Assembly (NCBI GenBank): GCA_900757145.1
Contig: CAAEMT010000063.1
Coordinates: 21,331-85,330, forward strand
DNA: 64,000 nt
Reading direction: 5' to 3'
From: Lachnospiraceae bacterium
GTDB taxonomy: Bacteria > Bacillota > Clostridia > Lachnospirales > Lachnospiraceae
Positions 1 to 8,461 of the stretch are shown here, one piece after another. Both the position numbers and the translations under genes were made by a program. The first letter of the stretch is position 1, and each line of letters opens with the position of its first letter. The notes below the pieces were generated by a model. The model worked only from the letters and a program-made list of their open reading frames with translations, did not search any database and was not told the origin of the DNA.

Positions 1-20
1 AATATCTGGAGGTGTTATGC

Positions 21-1484
21 TTGAATCATAAAGAATCATCAAAACCGCAGGATACACAGTTACAGAAAAAAAAGAAAAAGACGCGCCGCCGCGCCGTCCT
101 TCTGCTTCTGCTTGTATTCTTTTTATATCTGGGCATCGGTGCAATAGCGCCTTTTACAAAACAGCCTGAGGTATCAAAAACGACAAAGGAATCCTTTAAC
201 CCAGACGACTACACAGGTTCCGGAGACGGACCGGACCGCGCCCGTATCATCAAGGACAATAAAGAGGCTCTTGATACAAGATTGCAGATGATCCGTCATG
301 CAAAAGAGAGCATTGTCATGTCTACGTTTGATTTCCGTACTGACGAGGCAGGAAAGGATCTTCTCGCGCTGCTGCTTGACGCCGCAGACCGCGGCGTATC
401 TGTAGAAATTTTCGCAGACGGCTTTAATTCATGGGTAAGAATGGAAGGAAATGAATATTTCTACGCGCTTTCCTCCCATCCGAACGTGACGATCACGCTT
501 TATAATAAGATCAATCCGCTGAAGCCGTGGACGATCATGGGACGCATGCATGACAAGTATCTGGTCATTGACGAGACTGCATACGTGCTCGGCGGCCGCA
601 ATGCATTCGGCTATTTTCTCGGCGATTACAAGGGGCACAAAAACTATGACTGGGACGTTCTCGTATACAATACGGGTTCAAACGACAGCTCCCTGTATCA
701 GATCCTTTCCTATTTCAGAACCATTACCGCCGAAAAATGCTGCTCCGTTTTCCATGATAAACCGTCGCTTGCCAAGCGTTCCTCTGTAAAAAAAGCAGCC
801 GATGAGCTCCGCGCCCGTGCAGAGCATCTCATGACAGAGAATCCGCAGCTTGATGCTAAAGCGTACGATTATGAAGGAAAGACGGAAAAAACACATAAAA
901 TTTCCCTTTTACATAATCCGATCCATATTTTTGCAAAGGAACCTGTCGTATTCTATCAGCTCATGGAGCTTGCAAAGACTGCAAAGGAACGTGTAACGAT
1001 CCACACGCCCTACGCCGTCTGCAACGATATGATGTACGATTCCTTTACCGAACTCGGAGAAAAAGCAGAGATCATGTTTAACTCTGCCGCCAACAATGGA
1101 AATCTTTTCGCCGCCATTGATTATCTTCGCCAGAAACAAAAACTGCTCGATACGAATATGACAATCATGGAGTACGAAGGCGGCGTATCCTACCACGGAA
1201 AAACGATGGCGATCGATGATCATCTAGCGATCATCGGCTCATTCAACATGGATATGCGAAGCACTTATATCGATACGGAGCTGATGCTCGTGATCCACAG
1301 CGAGGAGATCACAAAAGACCTGCGTGAAAAAATGAATGAGTATGAGAAATACGCAGCCGTCGCAGATACCGTCGATACATATCTCCCGTCCGAATCAGTG
1401 GAAATGAAGGAACTTCCTCCCAAAAAGCAGTTTGTCCGCAAGTGGTTCGGATGGCTGATGGACCGTGTGCGTTTCCTGTTCTGA
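21..1484 (+). CDS. Membrane-anchored phospholipase D / cardiolipin synthase-like protein
   Basis: Probable phosphatidyltransferase or phosphodiesterase of the phospholipase D superfamily, 487 aa. A basic N-terminus is followed by one hydrophobic segment (about residues 25-45), then two PLD catalytic motifs of the form HxKxxxxD: MHDKYLVID in the first half and YHGKTMAID near residue 395. Paired HKD motifs are needed for the covalent phosphohistidine mechanism, so the protein should be active at the membrane. I place the start at TTG 21 because GGAGG at 8-12 lies eight bases upstream. The in-frame GTG at 12 overlaps that site, and the ATG at 17 runs into a stop after four codons. It is shorter than, and diverged from, classical cardiolipin synthases with two N-terminal membrane helices, so the substrate is unproven. 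Nothing upstream is visible in the window. Confidence 0.8.
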   Translation: MNHKESSKPQDTQLQKKKKKTRRRAVLLLLLVFFLYLGIGAIAPFTKQPEVSKTTKESFNPDDYTGSGDGPDRARIIKDNKEALDTRLQMIRHAKESIVMSTFDFRTDEAGKDLLALLLDAADRGVSVEIFADGFNSWVRMEGNEYFYALSSHPNVTITLYNKINPLKPWTIMGRMHDKYLVIDETAYVLGGRNAFGYFLGDYKGHKNYDWDVLVYNTGSNDSSLYQILSYFRTITAEKCCSVFHDKPSLAKRSSVKKAADELRARAEHLMTENPQLDAKAYDYEGKTEKTHKISLLHNPIHIFAKEPVVFYQLMELAKTAKERVTIHTPYAVCNDMMYDSFTELGEKAEIMFNSAANNGNLFAAIDYLRQKQKLLDTNMTIMEYEGGVSYHGKTMAIDDHLAIIGSFNMDMRSTYIDTELMLVIHSEEITKDLREKMNEYEKYAAVADTVDTYLPSESVEMKELPPKKQFVRKWFGWLMDRVRFLF

Positions 1485-1532
1485 CCATAGATTTTTCTAC
1501 ATATAAAACAAATAAAAATCATCAAAATTTTC

Positions 1533-1561
1533 TGGTATATTCAGTAAAACAGTGCTATACT
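1533..1561 (+). promoter_or_regulatory. Candidate promoter of the folate operon
   Basis: A good -10 (TATACT, 1556-1561) with a weak -35 (TGGTAT, 1533-1538) at 17-base spacing. Transcription would begin near 1568, just before the riboswitch aptamer. The poor -35 keeps this tentative. Confidence 0.4.
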
Positions 1562-1581
1562 GACGATACAGGTAAATAATA

Positions 1582-1692
1582 TGCAAAATAGGGTTTCATG
1601 CGTCAAGTGTTCCGTGAATGGGGAGTTGTCACAGAAACGAAAAACCGGCATATCTGCTATTGGTTTACGATATGGAGCCCGCATCCGTTGCA
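1582..1692 (+). promoter_or_regulatory. Tetrahydrofolate (THF) riboswitch aptamer
   Basis: The leader of folE carries the conserved blocks of the class I THF riboswitch in order: GCGTCAAGTG (1600-1609), GTGAATGGGG (1614-1623), TTGTCACA (1626-1633), AACGAA (1636-1641) and GCATCCG (1681-1687). The helices are consistent. P1 pairs TGCAA (1582-1586) with TTGCA (1688-1692). P2 pairs GGGTTTC (1591-1597) with GGAGCCC (1674-1680), including G-U pairs. The local hairpin pairs GTGA (1614-1617) with TCAC (1629-1632). Identification is by comparison with the remembered consensus; no covariance search was run. Its place before folate synthesis genes fits feedback by reduced folates. Confidence 0.85.
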
Positions 1693-1736
1693 ACATAAGA
1701 TGGCTACATCTCGATTGTGAAGGGATACTATTATTT

Positions 1737-1771
1737 ATTCCGAATGCTCATTCACATCGGGATGTTTTTTT
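1737..1771 (+). terminator. Riboswitch expression-platform terminator
   Basis: Hairpin ATTCCGA (1737-1743) / TCGGGAT (1757-1763) followed by G and seven T (1765-1771), between the THF aptamer and folE. A second copy of the right-arm complement (ACATCCCGA, 1805-1813) lies just before the folE ribosome site and could form a competing pairing. This suggests premature termination when folate is plentiful. Confidence 0.7.
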
Positions 1772-1838
1772 GTTGGCATTTTTTAAATGTTCACACTGCT
1801 GTTGACATCCCGACAACACAAAAGGAGGTACAGACAGT

Positions 1839-2393
1839 ATGGATCACGAAAAAATCAAACAGGGCGTCCGTCTGATGCTTGAAGGCATCGGTGAGGATGT
1901 CAGCCGCGAAGGTCTTTTAGAGACACCGGACCGCATTGCACGTATGTGCAGCCAGATCTTCGGAGGACTTGAAGCAGATGCCGGAGAACACCTTCGCAAG
2001 CAGTTCCACGCCACATCGAATAATATTGTACTGGAAAAGGATATCACGTTCTATTCCGTATGCGAACACCACCTTCTCCCCTTTTATGGCAAAGCACACG
2101 TAGCGTACATACCGAACGACCATGTGGCAGGGCTCAGCAAGCTCGCCCGTACAGTCGAGGTCTTTGCACGCCGCCCGCAGATTCAGGAAAATATGACGGC
2201 ACAAATCGCAGATGCACTGGAAAAATACTTAGATCCAAAGGGCGTCATGGTCATGATCGAGGCAGAGCATATGTGTATGACGATGCGCGGCGTCCAGAAA
2301 CCAGGCTCAAAGACAGTTACTACGATCGTTCGCGGCGCATTCGCAGAGGATCTCCAGCTGCAGCAATCATTTTACCAGATGGTGCGGTCATGA
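1839..2393 (+). CDS. folE: GTP cyclohydrolase I
   Basis: First step of tetrahydrofolate synthesis: GTP to 7,8-dihydroneopterin triphosphate. The 184 aa protein has the usual length of the compact bacterial enzyme. It shows the zinc and active-site segment [18 protein letters not shown] near residues 73-90, and the C-terminal segment with [11 protein letters not shown], whose Cys completes the zinc site. The ATG at 1839 follows AAAGGAGG at 1820-1827. It is the first gene of the folate operon behind the THF riboswitch, and its TGA overlaps the next start in an ATGA. Confidence 0.96.
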   Translation: MDHEKIKQGVRLMLEGIGEDVSREGLLETPDRIARMCSQIFGGLEADAGEHLRKQFHATSNNIVLEKDITFYSVCEHHLLPFYGKAHVAYIPNDHVAGLSKLARTVEVFARRPQIQENMTAQIADALEKYLDPKGVMVMIEAEHMCMTMRGVQKPGSKTVTTIVRGAFAEDLQLQQSFYQMVRS

Positions 2394-2965
2394 CTGCAAA
2401 ACAGACTGTTCCCATTCCCGAAAAAATAAATCCTGCCTGCGCTATGGAGCGGATAGACCGTATCTGGAGACACCCTGTCTATCAGGAGCATTTTCAGAAT
2501 CTGCAGGAGACGGAGCGCACACGTGTATTCTGCCGCCACACGCTGATCCATTTTCTCGATACAGCAAGAATCGCATACATCATCAATCTTGAGGAACAGC
2601 TCGGCATTGCAAAGGATATCATATACGCCGCCGCGCTGCTCCACGATATCGGACGATACCGCCAGATCGCAGACGGTACGCCGCACGATATTGCCGGAGC
2701 GCAGCTTTGCGGGCTTATTATGGAAGAATGCGGATTCACATCGTCAGAAACCAACCGCATAAAAAAAGCGATAGCACATCACAGAGGCAGTAAAACGCTT
2801 CATACAGCGCCAAAGAGACCGGCAGACGCGCCACAGGAAGCCGCTGATCCGCTTCCCGAATTACTTCGCAGGGCAGACAAGCTCTCCCGCAGCTGCTTTG
2901 ACTGCCCCGCTTCGGCCGCGTGCAACTGGCCGGAAGAAAAACGAAATCACCGTATACTCATCTGA
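2390..2965 (+). CDS. HD-domain phosphohydrolase in the folate operon
   Basis: 191 aa metal-dependent HD phosphohydrolase. Metal ligands are visible as RHTLIH near residues 49-54, LLHDIGRY in the middle, IAHHRG and a later RADKLSR. A Cys-rich tail follows ([10 protein letters not shown]). The start ATG overlaps the folE stop (ATGA, 2390-2393), so translation is coupled. Position between folE and folP suggests that it removes phosphate from dihydroneopterin triphosphate, a step for which the operon has no other candidate. That role is inferred; the family also includes other nucleotide phosphohydrolases. Confidence 0.8.
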   Translation: MTAKQTVPIPEKINPACAMERIDRIWRHPVYQEHFQNLQETERTRVFCRHTLIHFLDTARIAYIINLEEQLGIAKDIIYAAALLHDIGRYRQIADGTPHDIAGAQLCGLIMEECGFTSSETNRIKKAIAHHRGSKTLHTAPKRPADAPQEAADPLPELLRRADKLSRSCFDCPASAACNWPEEKRNHRILI

Positions 2966-2983
2966 TAAAAGGGAGGTTGCATT

Positions 2984-3793
2984 ATGATCATAGGAAACAA
3001 AACCTTTGATACAAAAAATAAATGCTATATTATGGGAATCTTAAATGTTACGCCTGATTCCTTTTCAGACGGCGGCAGATTCAACAATACAGATGCCGCA
3101 CTGCGCCATGCAGAAGAAATGATTCAAGACGGTGCGGACATCATTGATATCGGCGGAGAGTCCACCCGCCCCGGACATCAGCAGATCACTGATGAGGAAG
3201 AAATACACCGTGTAGCTCCGGTCATTGAAGCAGTCAAAGCTCGTTTTGATGTACCCGTTTCGATCGATACGTATAAAGGAGCCGTTGCCGAAGCGGCGCT
3301 TCGCTCAGGCGCCGATCTCGTCAATGATATCTGGGGCTTTAAGTATGACCCGCGTGTAGCAGAACTCACAGCCAGATACCATGCTGCCTGCTGTCTGATG
3401 CACAACCGCCATGAAGCCGTTTATCATGATTTTTTAGATGATGTGCTCTCTGATCTTCGCGAGTGTACAGCCATCGCAAAAAAAGCCGGTGTTCCAGATG
3501 ACAAAATCATCCTTGATCCCGGCGTCGGTTTTGGAAAAACGCTCGATATGAACCTTTCCATTACAAATCATGTGGATATGCTTGCAGAGCTAGGGTATCC
3601 GGTGCTTCTTGGCACCTCACGGAAATCCATGATCGGTCTGACGCTCGATCTTCCGTCCGATCAGCGTCTGGAAGGCACTCTCGCTACGACCGTCATCGGC
3701 ATAATGAAAGGCTGCTCTTTTGTACGCGTACACGATGTAAAAGAAAACTTCCGCATCATAAAGATGACGGAAGCAATACTGCAAAGCAGGTGA
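2984..3793 (+). CDS. folP: Dihydropteroate synthase
   Basis: Condenses 6-hydroxymethyl-dihydropterin pyrophosphate with p-aminobenzoate; the sulfonamide target. The 269 aa TIM-barrel protein shows the standard motifs: ILNVTPDSFSDGG near residue 19, DIGGESTRPG near residue 52, DPGVGFGKT and GTSRKSMIG. GGGAGG at 2970-2975 precedes ATG 2984. It follows the HD gene by 18 bases and its stop overlaps the ribosome site of the next gene. Confidence 0.96.
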   Translation: MIIGNKTFDTKNKCYIMGILNVTPDSFSDGGRFNNTDAALRHAEEMIQDGADIIDIGGESTRPGHQQITDEEEIHRVAPVIEAVKARFDVPVSIDTYKGAVAEAALRSGADLVNDIWGFKYDPRVAELTARYHAACCLMHNRHEAVYHDFLDDVLSDLRECTAIAKKAGVPDDKIILDPGVGFGKTLDMNLSITNHVDMLAELGYPVLLGTSRKSMIGLTLDLPSDQRLEGTLATTVIGIMKGCSFVRVHDVKENFRIIKMTEAILQSR

Positions 3794-3798
3794 GAAAA

Positions 3799-4614
3799 AT
3801 GGATAAGATCACAATACAAAATCTTGAGATATTCGCCAATCACGGCGTCTTTCCTGAAGAAAATACGCTGGGGCAAAAATTTATTATTTCCGCTGTCCTT
3901 TATACAGATATCCGCAAAGCAGGAAAAACAGATGAGTTGGAATACTCGACACATTACGGGGAAGTCAGCCACTTTATTGAGGATTTCGTAAAAAACCACA
4001 CCTTTAAGCTCATAGAAAGCGTTGTCGAACAGCTTGCACAGGAGATCCTGCTGCACTTTCCTCTGCTAGAAAAGGTACAGCTCGAGATCAAAAAGCCGTG
4101 GGCGCCCATCGGTCTGCCTCTCGATACGGTCTCCATACAGATCGAGCGCGGATGGCACACTGCATATATCGCGCTCGGCTCCAATATGGGCGATAAAAAG
4201 AAGTATCTCGACACTGCCGTTTCGATGCTTCGTGCGAATGCCTGCTGTCACGTAACGAAAGTCGCAGATTATCTCGTCACCAGTCCCTACGGAGGTGTGG
4301 AACAGGATGACTTTCTAAATAGTGCGCTTGAACTGCGCACGTTGCTTTCTCCTCAGGAACTTCTCGATGAACTGCACGCCATCGAACACGCAGCAAACCG
4401 TGAGCGTCTGATCCGTTGGGGACCGCGCACACTCGATCTCGATATTCTTTTGTACGATGATCTCGTACTGGATACAGACGAGCTGCATATTCCTCACATT
4501 GAGCTACACAAGCGTGATTTTGTACTCATCCCTCTGTGCCAGATCGCGCCGTACCGCCGTCATCCTTTGCTGCATAAAACGATGGAAGAACTGCTGGACT
4601 CCCTGAAAGAATAA
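3799..4614 (+). CDS. folBK: Bifunctional dihydroneopterin aldolase / HPPK (FolB-FolK fusion)
   Basis: A 271 aa fusion of two consecutive pathway enzymes. The N-terminal part (about 1-118) is a dihydroneopterin aldolase with the motif ENLGQKF-like ENTLGQKF and a KPWAPIG end. The C-terminal part (from about 122, AYIALGSNMGDK) is 6-hydroxymethyl-7,8-dihydropterin pyrophosphokinase, with RWGPRTLDLDILLYDD carrying the ATP/Mg residues. I prefer ATG 3799 because AGGTGA (3788-3793) sits five bases upstream; the in-frame GTG at 3790 overlaps the folP stop. It ends the operon; the next gene converges from the other strand two bases later. Confidence 0.94.
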   Translation: MDKITIQNLEIFANHGVFPEENTLGQKFIISAVLYTDIRKAGKTDELEYSTHYGEVSHFIEDFVKNHTFKLIESVVEQLAQEILLHFPLLEKVQLEIKKPWAPIGLPLDTVSIQIERGWHTAYIALGSNMGDKKKYLDTAVSMLRANACCHVTKVADYLVTSPYGGVEQDDFLNSALELRTLLSPQELLDELHAIEHAANRERLIRWGPRTLDLDILLYDDLVLDTDELHIPHIELHKRDFVLIPLCQIAPYRRHPLLHKTMEELLDSLKE

Positions 4615-4616
4615 TT

Positions 4617-5888
4617 CTATCGCGTCCGGTCATTTACATATTTTGCCTTGTATTTCGAGTAGACGATCCTCTGCTCCTTATACAGGCTGTAATGGCCGGA
4701 GAATGCGTAGCTGACCGCCACTGCGATCAGGAAAAAAGATTCTCCGGTATATCCGAACAGCTCAAATGCGATCAGAATAGAAGTGATCGGACAATTCGTC
4801 GCTCCGCAGAACACCGAGATCATGCCGACCGCGGCACACAGCGACGGCGAAATTCCTACAAGCTCTCCCATCAAACAGCCAAACGTCGCCCCCACGCAGA
4901 ATGCCGGAACGATCTCTCCGCCTTTAAATCCCGCTTTCATCGTAACAGCCGTGAGCAAAAGTTTCCAGAAGAAATCCAGATATCTCACTTCTCCCTGTTC
5001 TACTGCCCTTTGTATCAGCCCTGTCCCCGCGCCCATATAATCCGGCGTGCCAAGCACAGACGTCACAGCGATGATCACCAGCGACGCGCATACTACTCTT
5101 ACGTAAGGATTTATCAGCCATCTGCCGTAAAGCTGTCCCATGTACTTAAGCGTCATACAAAATACCATACTGATCACAGCGCATGCCGCTGCTACCACGA
5201 TCATCTTCATTCCGGCTCCTACCGTGAAATCCGGCACATGCATAATGTGAAATGCTTCCGCGTGAACGCCAAGCGCCAAGGCGATCTGCGAGGCGAGCAA
5301 AGCGGCGATCACGTTCGGCATCAAAGCCGCATAATACATCACGCCGATGCTCGTTACTTCCAGCGAGAATACGGCCGCCGCCATAGGCGTTCCAAACAGC
5401 GCCGCGAACGCCGCGCTCATACCGCACATCACCATCATATGTCGGTCTGCCTCATCCAGATGTACCCATTTGCCGATCTGATTTGCAATACTTCCTCCGA
5501 GCTGGAGCGCCGCCCCCTCTCTTCCGGCAGACGCGCCGCCTAAATGTGTCAGCGAGGTAGACAGAAAAATCAGCGGAGCCGACCGAAACAGTACGTCGTC
5601 CTCTGAACGTATCGCCGCAAGGATCTGATTCGTTCCTCCGTCATTTTTTCCAAACTTACGGTACATAAATACGATACCCACACCGAAGAGAGGCAGCAGA
5701 TAAAAGACGGCGGCGTGTGCCATCCGAAACTGCGTCACAGCGGCAAGCGACCATGCAAACGCGCTGCTTACCACGCCCACGATACAGCCCGTCACGATCC
5801 CCAGAATGATCCATTTCCCAAGCTGTTTTACTTCTTCGATAATTCTCTTCGCATCAGAATTTTCACAATCCCGTTCTTTCTTTTCCAC
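4617..5888 (-). CDS. ClC-family chloride/proton (or fluoride) transporter
   Basis: 423 aa polytopic protein of the ClC family, with about ten hydrophobic segments. The GREG motif (AGREGAALQLGG), with the gating-type Glu, and a glycine-rich GGEIVPAFCVGATFG corresponding to the GxFxP region are clear. The first selectivity motif, normally GSGIP, appears as GGTNQI, so substrate choice is uncertain. No crcB fluoride riboswitch was seen upstream, which argues against a dedicated fluoride exporter. Start is GTG 5888 with an AGGGAG site. It lies 142 bases downstream of the next gene on the same strand. Confidence 0.85.
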   Translation of the reverse strand: MEKKERDCENSDAKRIIEEVKQLGKWIILGIVTGCIVGVVSSAFAWSLAAVTQFRMAHAAVFYLLPLFGVGIVFMYRKFGKNDGGTNQILAAIRSEDDVLFRSAPLIFLSTSLTHLGGASAGREGAALQLGGSIANQIGKWVHLDEADRHMMVMCGMSAAFAALFGTPMAAAVFSLEVTSIGVMYYAALMPNVIAALLASQIALALGVHAEAFHIMHVPDFTVGAGMKMIVVAAACAVISMVFCMTLKYMGQLYGRWLINPYVRVVCASLVIIAVTSVLGTPDYMGAGTGLIQRAVEQGEVRYLDFFWKLLLTAVTMKAGFKGGEIVPAFCVGATFGCLMGELVGISPSLCAAVGMISVFCGATNCPITSILIAFELFGYTGESFFLIAVAVSYAFSGHYSLYKEQRIVYSKYKAKYVNDRTR

Positions 5889-6030
5889 AGCGCTCCCTCT
5901 TCTCCCGTTTTTATTTCCTGTTTTTATTTACCGCTTTGTTTTTCTTTTTATAGCGCCTTTTTGCCTTCTTTTTTACTGTCTTTCCGCGCTATTTTATTTG
6001 TAATTTATGCTTTCGTATTATATTGCACGT

Positions 6031-6963
6031 TTATTTTTGCTTCTGCTCATTTTCATGCTCCCTGCGCTTTTTCAGATGCTCCTTAAGCTGCGCGAAATGC
6101 TTTTCATAACGGCGCGGCTTCATATTCGGGAATGCGTCGAGCAGACGCCTTCCGGCAGGGGAAATACTTTCCGCAAGCTCCTGATAGCGTGCGCGCAGCT
6201 CCCTGTGCTTCTCGCGCAGCGCTTCCGCATGCTGCTCCGTCCTCTGGCGCACCTCTTCTGCCGCACGCTCCGTCCTCTGGCGCACCTCTTCTGCCGCACG
6301 TTCTGTTCTCTGGCGCACTTCCCCGCTCACCTGATCTGCTCTTGTCTTTACACGCTCCTGAAGCTCGATTCCTTCCATCGTATTTCTGTAAATATTTTCT
6401 CCGAGCTGATCCGATATCCTGTGCAGCTCCTGGGCGATCTCTTCCATACGCGCAAGCCTGCGGTTAAATTTGAGAATACCGGTCACTGTCACATACAAAT
6501 CCGCTGCAAGCACAAAACAGAACGCCACAAGCAGCAGCCCGCCCAGCCATACGGGCAAGAATGAAAGAAGCTTTGCGATCACAGGATGAATAAAATGCAC
6601 AATAGCCACACAGGCGACTCCCCATATTACAGAAAAAAGCAGACAGACATGGCCGCCTATATTCAGCGGCATCCCTGTATAATCCCACCACCTGTGATGG
6701 AACAGCTTTTCCAGGAGATATCCTGTCACACCTTCAAGCACTGTTACAAGCAAAACTGACCACAGATAAAGCGGTATGATCTGATCTTTGTACGGCAGCA
6801 GTACACTGACGACCACAGTAACACCGATCCCATAGATCGGACAGATCGGTCCGTTCAAAAACCCCCGGTTTACAAATTTTCTCTCTTTTACAGCCGCAAA
6901 AGCTACCTCCGTACACCAGCCGAGAAAGCCGTACACGAAAAAATATAACAATAATTCATACAT
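6031..6963 (-). CDS. CmpB-type membrane protein with repeat coiled-coil tail
   Basis: 310 aa. The N-terminal part has about five hydrophobic segments and the conserved start MYELLLYFFVYGFLGWCTE, with NGPICPIYG, typical of the family annotated as ABC_trans_CmpB (putative ABC permease, function poorly defined). The C-terminal third is charged and helical, with near-identical 11-residue units (RAAEEVRQRTE) from a DNA tandem repeat. I start at ATG 6963, which matches family N-termini and follows a GGAGG-like site; an in-frame ATG at 6981 itself contains that site. Any transport role is unproven. Confidence 0.7.
   Translation of the reverse strand: MYELLLYFFVYGFLGWCTEVAFAAVKERKFVNRGFLNGPICPIYGIGVTVVVSVLLPYKDQIIPLYLWSVLLVTVLEGVTGYLLEKLFHHRWWDYTGMPLNIGGHVCLLFSVIWGVACVAIVHFIHPVIAKLLSFLPVWLGGLLLVAFCFVLAADLYVTVTGILKFNRRLARMEEIAQELHRISDQLGENIYRNTMEGIELQERVKTRADQVSGEVRQRTERAAEEVRQRTERAAEEVRQRTEQHAEALREKHRELRARYQELAESISPAGRRLLDAFPNMKPRRYEKHFAQLKEHLKKRREHENEQKQK
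6234..6320. repeat. 33-base coding tandem repeat
   Basis: Two near-identical 33-base units (6234-6266, 6267-6299) and a diverged partial third (6300 to about 6320) inside the C-terminal part of the CmpB-type gene. The unit is a multiple of three and encodes an 11-residue heptad-like helix segment, so copy-number change would lengthen or shorten the coiled coil without breaking the frame. Confidence 0.85.
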
Positions 6964-7081
6964 ACTTATCCCTACCTCCATACCTGATACTTTTAGTCTT
7001 ATACATAGCCTTTGATGTATTTTACCAGATTAGAAGGATTTTTTCCATTTTTTAACGATTTCTTTTTACATCACAGCAAAA

Positions 7082-7112
7082 TTTAAAAATAGGGAATCAC
7101 AATGTGATCCCC
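7082..7112 (-). terminator. Terminator of the BASS transporter gene
   Basis: On the minus strand a nine-pair stem (plus-strand arms 7092-7100 and 7104-7112, loop of three) is followed by TATTTTTAAATTTT. It lies directly after the transporter stop. Confidence 0.7.
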
Positions 7113-7120
7113 CACCTTCA

Positions 7121-8059
7121 TTATTTATCCGTCCAACGATTATATATGTTTGCCAAAATCGCTCCTGAAATATTATGCCATACGGAGAAAATGGCTCCCG
7201 GCACGGTTGCCATTGCAAGATCCGGAAATGCTGTACCTGCTAAAGATGTAGCCAGACCGGAGTTCTGCATTCCGATCTCTATCGAAAGAGCCTTTGTCTT
7301 TGCAGGTGTCATATGAAGCGCCTTTCCAATACCAAAGCCGCAGGCATATCCCAACAGATTGTGCAGGATAACGACAGCAAATACAATAACTCCCGTACTC
7401 ATAATCTTGTCTGCATTGTGAGACACAACGGCGGCAACAATGAGACAGATCGCCACAACAGACACTGACGGCAGCACTGACACCAGCTTCTGCGTAAACT
7501 TTCCAAACAGCTTATTGATAATAAAGCCAAGCGCGATCGGAACGATCACTACTTTTATAATAGACATAAACATACTTACCGGATCGACTGTTACCGTTGT
7601 TCTCAGCAGCAGATATGTGATAGCCGGTGTCAAAAACGGAGCAAGTAAAGTATTGACACTTGTCATCCCGACGGAAAGCGCAACATCACCTTTTGAAAGG
7701 TAGGTAATAACATTACTGGAGGTTCCTCCCGGACACGTTCCCACAAGAACCACTCCTGCCATAAGCGCCGGATCAAGCTGAAATACCGTTCCAAGAAGCC
7801 ATGCAAGCAGCGGCATTACTGTAAACTGCGCAATACAGCCTAAGATGATTTCCTTTGGTCTTGTAAACACAAGCTTAAAATCTTCCAGCTTCAGCGTAAG
7901 CCCCATACCGAACATGACAATCATCAACAGATAATTCACCCATGAAGTCTGTATCCACAGACAAGACTCCGGCACGAATAATGCAAGCGCCGCAACAGCC
8001 AAAACGATGAGTGCCATGTGCTTTCCGAAAAAGTCACTGATTTTCTCTAATGTTTTCAT
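7121..8059 (-). CDS. Bile acid:sodium symporter (BASS) family transporter under T-box control
   Basis: 312 aa, nine to ten hydrophobic segments. Family signatures include GTCPGGTSSNV (about residues 107-117) and EIGMQNSGL near residue 262. Characterised BASS proteins carry organic anions such as bile acids, pyruvate or pantoate with sodium. Here the gene is preceded by a full T-box leader whose specifier and antiterminator both fit tRNA-Ile. This points to uptake of isoleucine-related compounds, for example branched 2-oxo acids, rather than bile acids; that substrate is inference. GGAAGGAG precedes ATG 8059. It is a single-gene unit with its own terminator. Confidence 0.88.
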   Translation of the reverse strand: MKTLEKISDFFGKHMALIVLAVAALALFVPESCLWIQTSWVNYLLMIVMFGMGLTLKLEDFKLVFTRPKEIILGCIAQFTVMPLLAWLLGTVFQLDPALMAGVVLVGTCPGGTSSNVITYLSKGDVALSVGMTSVNTLLAPFLTPAITYLLLRTTVTVDPVSMFMSIIKVVIVPIALGFIINKLFGKFTQKLVSVLPSVSVVAICLIVAAVVSHNADKIMSTGVIVFAVVILHNLLGYACGFGIGKALHMTPAKTKALSIEIGMQNSGLATSLAGTAFPDLAMATVPGAIFSVWHNISGAILANIYNRWTDK

Positions 8060-8183
8060 TTGTTTTCTCTCCTTCCAAAATGACAGCCTGACAGGATCTT
8101 TCTCATGGCAGCCGTGTGCATCTTAATTTTTATGTCTCTGAAAAACCTGCGCGCGTCAGCGTGAAGAGGTCTTTCTATGACAC

Positions 8184-8216
8184 AAAAAAACCTCTGCCTC
8201 TATAAAGAGACAAAGG
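8184..8216 (-). terminator. T-box leader terminator
   Basis: Ten-pair stem (plus-strand arms 8191-8200 and 8207-8216) followed on the minus strand by seven T. This is the terminator that competes with the T-box antiterminator. Confidence 0.85.
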
Positions 8217-8442
8217 TTCAATCCTCTGCGGTACCACTCTTATTGCCGGAACTATGCCGACCACTCACTCACATATCAATAATATGGGATAAGATAACGG
8301 TTATCACTCGTTCCGACTTACTGGGATATATCGTTCAGCCGAAAGGCTCAAAGGTGATTTTCACGAGATAATCCGACTGCTTCACACCACCCAGCAGCTC
8401 TCTGACACTTCATATTCCCGTTACTCTTCCTCGTCAGCGCTA
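8184..8442 (-). promoter_or_regulatory. T-box leader, probably isoleucine-specific
   Basis: The minus-strand transcript carries the T-box landmarks: a Stem I entry (GACGAGGAAGAGTA), an AGAGAGCTGCTGGGTGG distal region, a specifier side reading GTGAAAATCACCTTTGAGC, and the antiterminator core AGTGGTACCGC (plus-strand complement at 8228-8238), then the terminator. Two specifier readings are possible: AUC (Ile, followed by the usual A) or AAU (Asn). The variable base of TGGNACC is T, which pairs with discriminator A73; tRNA-Ile has A73 whereas tRNA-Asn has G73, so Ile is favoured. Confidence 0.87.
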
Positions 8443-8461
8443 TGTCTTTGTTGTTTTCTTT

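Noticed and set aside
1485..1838. ZTP or preQ1 riboswitch before folE
   Set aside because: Their conserved cores are absent, while the THF blocks and helices are present in order. The small open frame at 1581-1805 coincides with the aptamer and is not a gene.
2060..2389. Extended open frame upstream of the HD-domain gene
   Set aside because: The extension lies in another frame of folE; the coupled ATG at 2390 has the family-like start.
4692..5543. Long plus-strand open frame opposite the ClC gene
   Set aside because: It is antisense to a well-supported membrane protein and its translation is rich in Arg and His without family features.
5889..6030. Fluoride (crcB) riboswitch before the ClC gene
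   Set aside because: No match to the motif; the stretch is T-rich with no clear fold.
6234..6320. Tandem repeats considered as a CRISPR array
   Set aside because: Units are contiguous without spacers and lie in frame within a gene.
8184..8442. T-box read as asparagine-specific (AAU)
   Set aside because: The antiterminator has TGGTACC, which pairs with discriminator A; tRNA-Asn carries G73.
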